The notes under the pieces are model-generated. The model saw nothing but the letters and a program-made list of their open reading frames with translations. It was not told the DNA's origin and did no database searches. The position numbers and the translations under genes were made by a program. 64,000 nucleotides of DNA from Nocardioides sp. GY 10113 (GTDB taxonomy: Bacteria; Actinomycetota; Actinomycetes; Propionibacteriales; Nocardioidaceae). Of this stretch, positions 40,983 to 49,300 are shown piece after piece; position 1 is the stretch's first letter; each line of letters starts with the position of its first letter. The DNA is taken from positions 1-64,000 of the forward strand of contig NZ_STGK01000018.1 of NCBI RefSeq assembly GCF_004919105.1, given 5' to 3'.

Positions 40983-43880
40983 ATGGATCAGGACTGGGAG
41001 CTGCGCAGCCCCGAGGTGTCGCGGGAGCAGGCGTCGGCGATCGCGGCCGGGGTCTTCGGTGTCGGGGGCGAGCTGTCGCCGCTCGGCAGTCAGCAGGACC
41101 GCAACTTCCGGCTGGTCGACGGCGAGGGCGGCTCCTGGCTGCTGAAGATCAGCAACCCGGTCTTCACCGCGGACGAGATCGACGCGCAGAACGCGGTGAT
41201 GCAGCGGCTGGCGGGCCGCGGGGTCGGCGTCCCGGAGCCGGTGCCGGCCCTCGACGGGGCCCTGCGCTCGACGGTGGACATCGACGGGGTGCCGCACCCG
41301 GTCCGCCTGCTCACCTGGGTCGCCGGGCGACCGCTGATCGACCACCCGGGCCTGGACGACGAGCTCCTCGCGGCGGTCGGCGCGCTGGCGGGCGACGTGA
41401 GCGTCGCGCTGGCCGGGTTCGCCCACCCAGGGCTCGACCGCGAGCTGCAGTGGGACCTGCGCCGCGCCGCCTCCGTGGTCGGCACGCTGATCGACCACGT
41501 CACCGACGCGGGTGAGCGCGAGCGGCTGCGCGACGCGGTCGCCGCCGCCGCGGCCGTCGTCGACGCGCTGGCGCCCCGGCTGCCGGAGCAGGCGGTGCAC
41601 GGCGACCTGACCGACGACAACCTCCTCGTCGACGATGCCGGCCACCTCGCCGGCATCATCGACTTCGGCGACGTCTCCACGGGATGGCGGATCGCCGAGC
41701 TCGTGGTGGCGTGCAGCTTCGTGCTCCACCACGAGCCCTCGAGGCCGCTGGCCGTCCTGCCGCTGATCGCGGCGTTCGACGCCCACGCGCGCCTGAGCGA
41801 CGACGAGATCGAGGCGATCTGGCCGCTCCTGGTGCTGCGCGGCGCAACCCTGGTCGTCAGCGGCCGTCACCAGGTGGCGATCGATCCGGGCAACGACTAC
41901 GCGCGCGCCGCCCTCGGGCGGGAGTGGGCGATGTTCGAGGCCGCGGCCGACGCCGATCGCGAGGTGATGACCGGGGCGATCCGGGCCGCGATCCGGGGCG
42001 AGGGCGCGCCCGAGGGCTGGCGCGACGCGCGCCCCCTGCTGGTCGACGGGGGCCGGTCGGTCGTCGAGGTGCCGCTCGGCTACGACAGCCGGGCCCTGCT
42101 GGACGGCGCCTGGCTCGGTGACGCCGATGCGGTCGAGGCCGCCCTGGCGCTGCAGGTGGCCGGTGACGCGGTCGCGGTGACGCGCTTCGCCGAGCCGCGA
42201 CTGACCCGTGCGGGCGGACCGTCGGCGTCGGAGCCGTGCAACGTGCCGCTCTTCGTGCAGGTGAGCTCCGCCGACCCGATCGACGTGGTGGCCCCGGTCG
42301 CCGGCGAGGTCGCCGTCGACGGGTCGACGGTGGTGCTGCGCTCCGGCGGGCTCGCCCTCGTCCTGGACGGGCCGCTCCGCGCGCCCGCCGCCACGGGGGA
42401 GGTCCGCGCCGGCGACCCCGTCGCGACGTTCGACGGCCCGATCCGGGTCTGGCACGTGCGCGCGGACCGCGCCGCGGCCCCCGGCCGGCCCACCGCGTTC
42501 GTCCGGCCGAGCGAGGTCGCCGGATGGCGCACCCTCTACCTCGACCCCGCACCGCTGCTGCGTCACCCGGGCGAGCGCCCCACCTCCGAGACCGGGGCGT
42601 CGGTGCTCGGGCGGCGCACCGCGGCGTACGCGCCGCTGCAGGGGCACTACTACGCACGACCGCCCCAGATCGAGCGCGGCTGGCGCGAGTACCTGATCGA
42701 CACCGACGGACGCCACTACCTCGACATGGTCAACAACGTCGCCGCGGTCGGCCACGGCCACCCGCGGCTGGCCGCGGCGGTCGCCGACCAGTGGCGGATG
42801 CTCAACACCAACTCGCGGTTCCACTACCGGTCGGTGGTCGAGCTCTCCGAGCGGCTGATCGCCACCGTCCCGGCCCCGTTGGAGACCGTCCTGCTGGTCA
42901 ACAGCGGCAGTGAGGCCGTCGACCTGGCGCTGCGGCTCGCCCTCGCCCACACCGGGCGCACCCACGTCGCGTGCGTCGGCGAGTCCTACCACGGCTGGAC
43001 CCTCGCCTCCGACGCCGTCTCCACCAGCACCTCCGACAACCCGCTGGCCGAGGAGACCCGCCCCGACTGGGTCCGGGTGCTGGACACGCCCAACGCCTAC
43101 CGCGGCACCCACCGCGGCCCCGGTGCGGGGGCGCTCTACACCCGCGACGCGGTGGCGCGGATCCGGCGGTGGGCCGCCGACGGCGACCGCCTCGCCGCCT
43201 TCATCGCCGAGCCCCGCAACGGCAACGCCGGCGCCATCGAGGTGCCCGAGGGCTACCTCGCAGCCGTGTACGACGAGGTCCGCGCGCAGGGCGGGCTCTG
43301 CATCGCCGACGAGGTGCAGGTCGGCTACGGCCGCCAGGGCGACGTCTTCTGGGGCTACCAGCAGCACCCCGGCGTCGTACCGGACATCCTCACGGCGGCG
43401 AAGGCGATGGGCAACGGACACCCGCTCGGCGCGGTGATCACCCGCGCCGACATCGCGCAGTCGCTCGCCGAGCAGGGCGCCTTCTTCTCCTCGGCCGGCG
43501 GCAGCACGCTCAGCGCCCGGCTGGGCACGACCGTGCTCGACATCATCAGGGACGAGGGCCTGCAGGAGCACGCGCGCGCGATGGGGGAGCGGCTCGTGGC
43601 CGGGTTCGCCGAGCTGGCGCAGCGCCACCCGCTGATCGGCGCGGTGCACGGGCGCGGCCTCTACCTCGGGCTCGAGCTGGTCCGGGATCGGGAGACCCTG
43701 GAGCCCGCGGCGGCGGAGACCCGCGAGCTCTGCGACCGGATGCTGCGCCGCGGCGTGATCATCCAGCCGACCGGGGACCGCCAGAACGTCCTCAAGGTGA
43801 AGCCGCCGATGTGCATCAGCGCCGAGAGCGTCGACTACTTCCTGGCGGCGCTCGACGCGGTGCTCGGCGAGGGCCTCTAG
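40983..43880 (+). CDS. Kinase/class III aminotransferase-fold fusion (probable kinase plus phospho-lyase)
   Basis: The 965-aa protein combines three parts. Residues 1-330 are an APH/homoserine-kinase-like kinase with HGDLTDDN (206-213, catalytic Asp208) and IDFGD (metal Asp227). Residues about 415-515 form a small beta-rich domain (VVAPVAGEVAVDGSTVVL) like a lipoyl or degenerate M23 fold. Residues about 540-965 are a PLP-dependent class III aminotransferase fold with NSGSEAVDLALRLA, FIAEPRNGNAG, DEVQVGYGR and the PLP lysine K807 in AAKAMGNGHPLG. In vertebrates separate proteins of these kinds are hydroxylysine kinase and the phospho-lyases acting on phosphoethanolamine or phosphohydroxylysine. 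The fusion probably phosphorylates an amino alcohol and then eliminates phosphate and ammonia. The substrate is unknown. Confidence 0.88.
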   Translation: MDQDWELRSPEVSREQASAIAAGVFGVGGELSPLGSQQDRNFRLVDGEGGSWLLKISNPVFTADEIDAQNAVMQRLAGRGVGVPEPVPALDGALRSTVDIDGVPHPVRLLTWVAGRPLIDHPGLDDELLAAVGALAGDVSVALAGFAHPGLDRELQWDLRRAASVVGTLIDHVTDAGERERLRDAVAAAAAVVDALAPRLPEQAVHGDLTDDNLLVDDAGHLAGIIDFGDVSTGWRIAELVVACSFVLHHEPSRPLAVLPLIAAFDAHARLSDDEIEAIWPLLVLRGATLVVSGRHQVAIDPGNDYARAALGREWAMFEAAADADREVMTGAIRAAIRGEGAPEGWRDARPLLVDGGRSVVEVPLGYDSRALLDGAWLGDADAVEAALALQVAGDAVAVTRFAEPRLTRAGGPSASEPCNVPLFVQVSSADPIDVVAPVAGEVAVDGSTVVLRSGGLALVLDGPLRAPAATGEVRAGDPVATFDGPIRVWHVRADRAAAPGRPTAFVRPSEVAGWRTLYLDPAPLLRHPGERPTSETGASVLGRRTAAYAPLQGHYYARPPQIERGWREYLIDTDGRHYLDMVNNVAAVGHGHPRLAAAVADQWRMLNTNSRFHYRSVVELSERLIATVPAPLETVLLVNSGSEAVDLALRLALAHTGRTHVACVGESYHGWTLASDAVSTSTSDNPLAEETRPDWVRVLDTPNAYRGTHRGPGAGALYTRDAVARIRRWAADGDRLAAFIAEPRNGNAGAIEVPEGYLAAVYDEVRAQGGLCIADEVQVGYGRQGDVFWGYQQHPGVVPDILTAAKAMGNGHPLGAVITRADIAQSLAEQGAFFSSAGGSTLSARLGTTVLDIIRDEGLQEHARAMGERLVAGFAELAQRHPLIGAVHGRGLYLGLELVRDRETLEPAAAETRELCDRMLRRGVIIQPTGDRQNVLKVKPPMCISAESVDYFLAALDAVLGEGL

Positions 43881-44024
43881 CCGGTCGGGCACGCACGCAG
43901 GCACGTCCTCGGCCGGTGGTGTCCCGCGGCTGCGTGCAGCTGGCCAGGGTCGCTGCGCGACTGGGTCCGATGTTGTAGACAGGCCACGACCCGAGCACGG
44001 CAACGAGCACGGCAGGGAGTGATG

Positions 44025-44615
44025 ATGGCTGAGGTGGACCTCCGGGAGGCGCTGGGGCGTCTCGATACGGCGCTGACCCGCGAGCGCCGCGAGCTGGCCG
44101 GCCGGCTGCGGCCGGGCCTGGACCCCGCCGCGGTCGCCGCCGCTCTCACGAGCATAGGAGTGTCCCCGCACCCGGACGTGGTCGCCTGGTACGCCTGGCA
44201 TGACGGGGCTCAGGGGCCAGGGCGGGGCGAGCGGCACTTCCTGCGGCCAAGCGTGAACCACGTGCTCGGTGGGCTGTACCTGTTCTCGATGGAGCAGGCG
44301 CTCGCGCTCCGGGAGGATGCGATGTCGTACGAGGAGGACCTGAACGACCCGGTGCACTACCGGCCGGCGTGGTTCCCGATCATGATGTTCCCCGACGGGT
44401 GGCTCGTGTGCGTGGACACTGCGGACGCCGCCGGCGGGCTGCACGTGTGGCACATCCACGCCATGCACGACATGCGCACCCGGGTGCCGTGGATCGCCAA
44501 CGCGGCCACGTTCGCGGAGGCGTTGACCCTGGCGTTGAACTCTGGCCTGACCCGGGCCGACGACTTCGCGATGCCCGAAGGGCTCCCTGCCGGTACCCGG
44601 GTCCTCGACTACTGA
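44025..44615 (+). CDS. SMI1/KNR4-like (SUKH) protein
   Basis: The 196-aa protein fits the SMI1/KNR4 (SUKH) fold: an N-terminal helical part, the VVAWYAWHDGA segment (usual form LY...NG), LYLFSMEQALALRED, WFPIMMFPDGWLVCVD (usual W-P-I-x-x-x-G) and a C-terminal helix. Members are often immunity proteins against nuclease toxins, but many are stand-alone and have other or no known function. No toxin gene is adjacent. The start is among GTG 44019, ATG 44022 and ATG 44025, with AGGGAG favouring 44025. Confidence 0.75.
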   Translation: MAEVDLREALGRLDTALTRERRELAGRLRPGLDPAAVAAALTSIGVSPHPDVVAWYAWHDGAQGPGRGERHFLRPSVNHVLGGLYLFSMEQALALREDAMSYEEDLNDPVHYRPAWFPIMMFPDGWLVCVDTADAAGGLHVWHIHAMHDMRTRVPWIANAATFAEALTLALNSGLTRADDFAMPEGLPAGTRVLDY

Positions 44616-44710
44616 CCGGCCTCGCGTCGACGGCAGGGTTTGGCCGCGTCCACTGCCGGTGGGGTGCGCTTCGATCGGGTCACGGGCAACGGGGCGGGGG
44701 CGAGGACGCG

Positions 44711-46006
44711 TCACCCTGCGGCGCCCAGCACCCGGTCGAGGAACGGGTTGGCGAAGCGGCGCTCCGGGTCCCACCGCTCGACGGCGGCGGCGAAGTCGCC
44801 CAACCGTGGGTAGGCCCGTCCGAGGTCCGCGGCGCCCATGGTGAAGATCTTCCCCCAGTGCGGCCGCGCCTCGAGCGCGATCAGGCGGGCCTCGAGGCGT
44901 GGCAGGAGTGCCGCGACCTCGCGGGACCGGCTCTGCCAGGTGAAGTGAAGCGCGAGGCTGTCGCGGGCCCCGCTCGGGCTGAGCCAGGCCGTGTCGGGCG
45001 CCACGCGGCGGATCTCGGCCGTGTGCAGCAGCGGCGCGATCTCGTCGCCGAGAGCCCGCAGCTCGGCGATCGCGTGCACGCCGTGCTCGACGTCGACGAG
45101 GTACTCGCTCTGCAGCTCGTCGCCGCGTCCGGGCCGGAACTCCGGTCGGAAGTGGGGGAGGCGCTCCGACGACGGGCCGGGTCGGTCCAGCTGCTCGGTC
45201 ACGTTGTCCGGGGGCGTTCCGGGCAGCATGTGGCGTACGGACGTCGCCGCCCGGGCACCCCACTCGGTCAGGTCCGGTGCCGGCGGGTCGGCCATCCGGC
45301 GCTTGACCCACACCTGGTCGACGGTCTCGCTGTCGAAGCGGGTGAACAGGCTGACGCTGTACGCCGAGTCCGTCACCGCGCGCAGGTCGGCCAGGAGCGC
45401 GTCCCACGGCAGGTCCTCCCAGACCCGCTGGGCCACCTCGAAGGCCGGCACGCACCGCTGCGTCACCCGGTGGACGATGCCGAAGGCACCCAGCCCCACG
45501 ACGACGGCGCCGAAGTCGGGGGAGTCGTCGCGGACCAGGACGGAGCGCCCGGTCGCGTCCACCAGCTCCACCGCGGACACGGTGCCGGACAGGGCGGGGT
45601 TGCCGGCGCCCGAGCCGTGCGTCCCGGTCTGGATCGCTCCGCCGACGGAGATGTGGGGGAGCGAGGCGAGGTTCGGCAGCGCGAGTCCCTGCCCGCGGAG
45701 CGCGTCCGAGAGCTGGTCGTAGGTCATGCCGGCGGCGCACGCCACCGCAGGCGCCGCCCCCGAGCGGTCGACGACGACGTGCGCCGGCAGCCGGTCGAGG
45801 CTGACCTGCACGCCGTCGGTGTCGGCGACGTCGCTGAAGGAGTGCCGGGAGCCGAGCGCCTTCACCCGGCGGTTCCGCCGGACGAGCTCCGCGAGCTCGG
45901 CCACGTCGCGCGGGTGGGCCAGGGTGGCCGAGCGGTACTCCAGGTTGCCGGCCCAGTTGCGCCGACGGGGCGCGGTGGACCCCGGGGACCGTCCGCTCCC
46001 GGTCAT
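44711..46006 (-). CDS. FAD-linked alditol/xylitol oxidase-type oxidoreductase
   Basis: This 431-aa VAO-family flavoenzyme has KALGSRHSFSDVAD, with His55 in the position that carries the covalent FAD in alditol oxidase. SVGGAIQTGTHGSG, GLGAFGIVHRVT and the C-terminal ALEARPHWGKIF (substrate site) are also present. Such enzymes oxidise the terminal CH2OH of sugar alcohols with oxygen, producing hydrogen peroxide. The length is close to AldO (418 aa). ATG 46006 overlaps the stop of a short ABC-ATPase remnant by four bases. No sugar-alcohol transport gene is intact nearby. Confidence 0.9.
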   Translation of the reverse strand: MTGSGRSPGSTAPRRRNWAGNLEYRSATLAHPRDVAELAELVRRNRRVKALGSRHSFSDVADTDGVQVSLDRLPAHVVVDRSGAAPAVACAAGMTYDQLSDALRGQGLALPNLASLPHISVGGAIQTGTHGSGAGNPALSGTVSAVELVDATGRSVLVRDDSPDFGAVVVGLGAFGIVHRVTQRCVPAFEVAQRVWEDLPWDALLADLRAVTDSAYSVSLFTRFDSETVDQVWVKRRMADPPAPDLTEWGARAATSVRHMLPGTPPDNVTEQLDRPGPSSERLPHFRPEFRPGRGDELQSEYLVDVEHGVHAIAELRALGDEIAPLLHTAEIRRVAPDTAWLSPSGARDSLALHFTWQSRSREVAALLPRLEARLIALEARPHWGKIFTMGAADLGRAYPRLGDFAAAVERWDPERRFANPFLDRVLGAAG

Positions 46007-46165
46007 CGGCTCGACCTGGCGGTGGGCGAGTGCGCGATGGTGGCGCCGAGCTCGACCTGGAGGCGCGCGAGGTCGGTGCGGGTCGGCGCCCGCACCGTCG
46101 CGTCCAGGTGGGAGAGCGGCTCGTCCATGGTGAAGACCTGCCACGTGCGCCGCGCGGCCTTCCTG
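46003..46165 (-). pseudogene. Remnant of a sugar ABC transporter ATPase (MalK/UgpC type)
   Basis: A frame of about 54 codons reads KAARRTWQVFTMDEPLSHLD and continues ATVRAPTRTDLARLQVELGATIAHSPT before a stop. This aligns well with the Walker B/D-loop part of carbohydrate ABC ATPases (RRPxVFLMDEPLSNLDAKLRxxxRTEIxxLQRxLGxTTxYVTHDQ). The H-loop is degenerate, and no Walker A or signature motif precedes it. It overlaps the alditol oxidase start by ATGA, suggesting that the oxidase once followed a polyol transporter. A translated 41-aa product from ATG 46128 is possible but would not work as an ATPase. Confidence 0.65.
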
Positions 46166-46352
46166 GCTGTGCGGCATCGGTCGCACGTGGCCGACAACAG
46201 ACAAGAACACGGGCGTGGGGTGCGTGACAAGGGATCACCTCGGTGTCCGTCCAACCCGGCCCTGGGAACTCCGAGCATCTCGATGAACCGCGTCGTGCCC
46301 GTGGCTCTGTTCCTTTCGTCGGCGTGGACCATCGCCGTCGGGCCGCGCGGGC

Positions 46353-49300
46353 TCAGGACGTCTGGCCGTAGAAGTCGCCGTCCACGGTCTGGAGCTCGCC
46401 CCCCGTGCAGGTGGTCGAGAGCCTGCGGCTCAGGTCGAAGACGTCGTCCCAGAACCACGGTCCGAACGCCCCGCCGGCGTCGGCACTCGCGCCGAGGGTG
46501 GCCGGCTGCTCGAAGATCGCCTCGACCGCCTGATAGGGGGCCACGGTCTGGGTGCCCTGCTCCCACATGATGTAGGGGTTCCACTCCGGCGTCAGCCGGA
46601 CGCCCTCGATCAGGCGGGTCAGGTTCTGGAGCGGCCAGTACTGTACGCCCTGCCCCAGCCCGAGGGGGAGGCCGCTCCTCGACGCCTCGATGAACGGCGA
46701 CGTCTGGCCGCTGGAGCTCGTCTGGCACAGGTAGGCCTGGGCGTTGTTGGCTCCGCCCGCGCTGCCGGGGCGGTAGGCGCCGGCCGTCCACAGCTGATGG
46801 GCATACCCCTTCCAGATCTGTCCCCGGGTCGCCATGACGAAGACGTTGGTGGCCTTGGCGAGGTCGTCCGACCCGATCGCCCACGCGCCCTGGGAGTTCG
46901 TCGTCACGGTGTCCATCCGCCCCCAGTCCGCGACCACCGCGTCGCGGCTGATGCCGAGGCCGACCTGCTGCAGGCTGACCGCGTCCGTCACCGCCACGTC
47001 GACCGCGGCGGTGGCGTCCCGCAGCTGCTGGTCGGTGAGCAACCAGGCGTCGATGTCGGTGAACGCCGACGAGTCGGGGCCGTTGACCACCGACTGGAAG
47101 CCGGACCCGATGTCCGCGAACAGGCCGGCCGTCGAGAACAGCTGCTCCACCCCGATCTCGTCGGCGGCGAAGAGGCTGGCGACGGTGGCCCCGACGGTCG
47201 TGAAGTTGCTGAACATCCCCTGCGCCCAGGCGCCGTAGTCGGTGACGGTCACCGTCTGCTGCTGCTTGAAGTAGGCGTCCTGCACGGTCTGGGCGACCTG
47301 GGTCATCTGGGTCGTCATCGCGGCGGACGAGGACGAGATCTCCGACTCGAGCGTGTCGAAGAGGGTCCCCGTGGCCGTCAGGTCGGCCCGCTCGCTCATC
47401 AGCTGCGCCTGGGCCTGGGAGAAGTCCGCGGCGTCGAAGACCGTGTTGCCCTGGGGGAAGAGCGTCGTGTACGACAGCGCGCTGATGTCGTTCAGGGTGA
47501 GGTCCAGGTTGTCGACGTAGTCGCTGCGCAGCGACAGCGAGACCTGGCGGACCACGGTCGGGGTCGGTGTTCCCGTCACCTCGCTGGCGCCGCTGACGTC
47601 CGTCGTGCAGTCCTGTCCCGGCCACAGCTGCGCGCCCGGGACGACCTCGTTGTCCGTGCCGGGGAGCAGCGTGCACTGGGCCAGCCAGGCGAGTGCCGTC
47701 TGCGCCCCCGACGGGGTGGCCCCGGCGGTCGGGGTCAGCGGCCACGTCACCGGGGCCTGGTACAGCACCGGGTTGAACTGGGAGGTGTAGGTGGCGGAGG
47801 GGTCGGCCCGGCTGGGCAGGAAGCGACCGTCCACGCCGCGACGCAGCTCGCCGGTGAGGTTGCCGTCCGTCACCGGCAGGGGTGTCGTGCCACCCTCCCC
47901 GACCCGCACCGGAACGCCGTAGGCCACGACCGAGCTGCTCTCCGAGCCCTGTCCGCCCGACCCGATGAACGAGTACGTGGCGTTGTCGTTGACCGCCCGG
48001 GCCAGGAGGTCGGGCTGACCCCCCAGGGCGCGGATGGCTGGCAGCACCGAGCTCGTGAAGCTGGTCGCGTCGGGCTCCTGCTCGAAGCCGCTCATCCGGC
48101 CCAGGGAGACGAGCACGACGCCGTCGCCGGCCGTGGCCGCGTCGGAGAGCGCCGTACCGAGCGCGGTCCAGTTGATCCCCTCGTCGGAGCTCCGTGGTGC
48201 GTACGTCGCCGTCGACAACGGCTCGAGGGTGAGGGAGTTGAACGTCACCAGACCGAGGCCGCCGCCGCTGGTGTCGAAGACGCCGAGGTCGGTGGGGGTG
48301 AACGTCCCCGTCGTCGCGTCGTACCTCGCGATCTCCGCGGTGACGGAGGTGGCGGTGGTGGACCTCGTCTCGAACTGGACGACGTCGGGGAAGGTGAACA
48401 CGCGCTGCTCGGCCTCCAGGGACGTGCTGCCCGACGGGTAGTAGGCGGAGTCCTTGATGTAGCCGTCGAGGCTGCCGGGCCGGCCGCCGTCGATCGTCGC
48501 CCCGAAGTTGTTCCAGGCGTTGCCGGTCGTCATCCCCGGGATGCCGATGATCGAGAACGGCGCGGAGACCGACTGCACCGACGAGGCGTACGCCGGCAGG
48601 CCGATGAGCGAGATCGCCTTGTTGAAGTTGGCCATGTCGGTGACCTCGCTCGAGCCGAGCGTCAGGATCGCCATCTTGCCCGTGTCCGGGACGGTCGTGT
48701 TCCCGTTCGTCACGACGAGCTTGGCGAGCGCGGCGTACAGCCCGACCAGGTTCCCCGGGTCGTACGGCGCGTTCGACTCGACCGCCAGCGTGTCCCGGTC
48801 CAGGACCAGCAGCTGCACCTGGTCGTCGCTGGTGGTGGCTTGGAATCCGCACGGGAGGGTGGTGGTCTCCGGGCACAGCCACGACGAGTCGAGCTGCACC
48901 CCGGGAACCTTCGCGCCGGTCGCGGAGTCCGTGGCCTCCGCGAGGGTGCTGACCTGGGCCAGCGGCAGGGCGTCGACCGTCACCTGCGCGGTGTCGCTGG
49001 CCGTGGCGCCGTTGCGGGCCGTGGCCGTGACGGTGACCCGGTAGACCCCGGGCAGGTCCGGGCGCAGCTGCGGGCGCAGCGTGTCGGTCCCGGTGAGCTC
49101 CGCCGCGCTGCCCGTCGGGCCGGAGACCTCCCATCGATAGGTGACCGAGCGTCGCCGTGCCCCGATCGCGCGGACGGACGCCCGGGCGTCGAACGCCACG
49201 CTCGCGTGCACGTGGGCACGTTGGTCCGGGCCGGCCTCCGGCAGTGGCAGCTTCCCCGGCCACGTCAGCCGGCGACGGATCACCGTGGTCCGCCCGTCCC

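Noticed and set aside
44025..46006. Toxin-immunity pair of the SMI1/KNR4 protein with its neighbour
   Set aside because: The adjacent gene is an alditol-oxidase-type flavoenzyme, not a toxin, and lies on the opposite strand.
40722..46238. A very long open frame on the minus strand, antisense to the kinase/aminotransferase fusion
   Set aside because: It is a product of high GC content (few stop codons); its protein is low-complexity Arg/Gly/Asp-rich and lies opposite well-supported genes.
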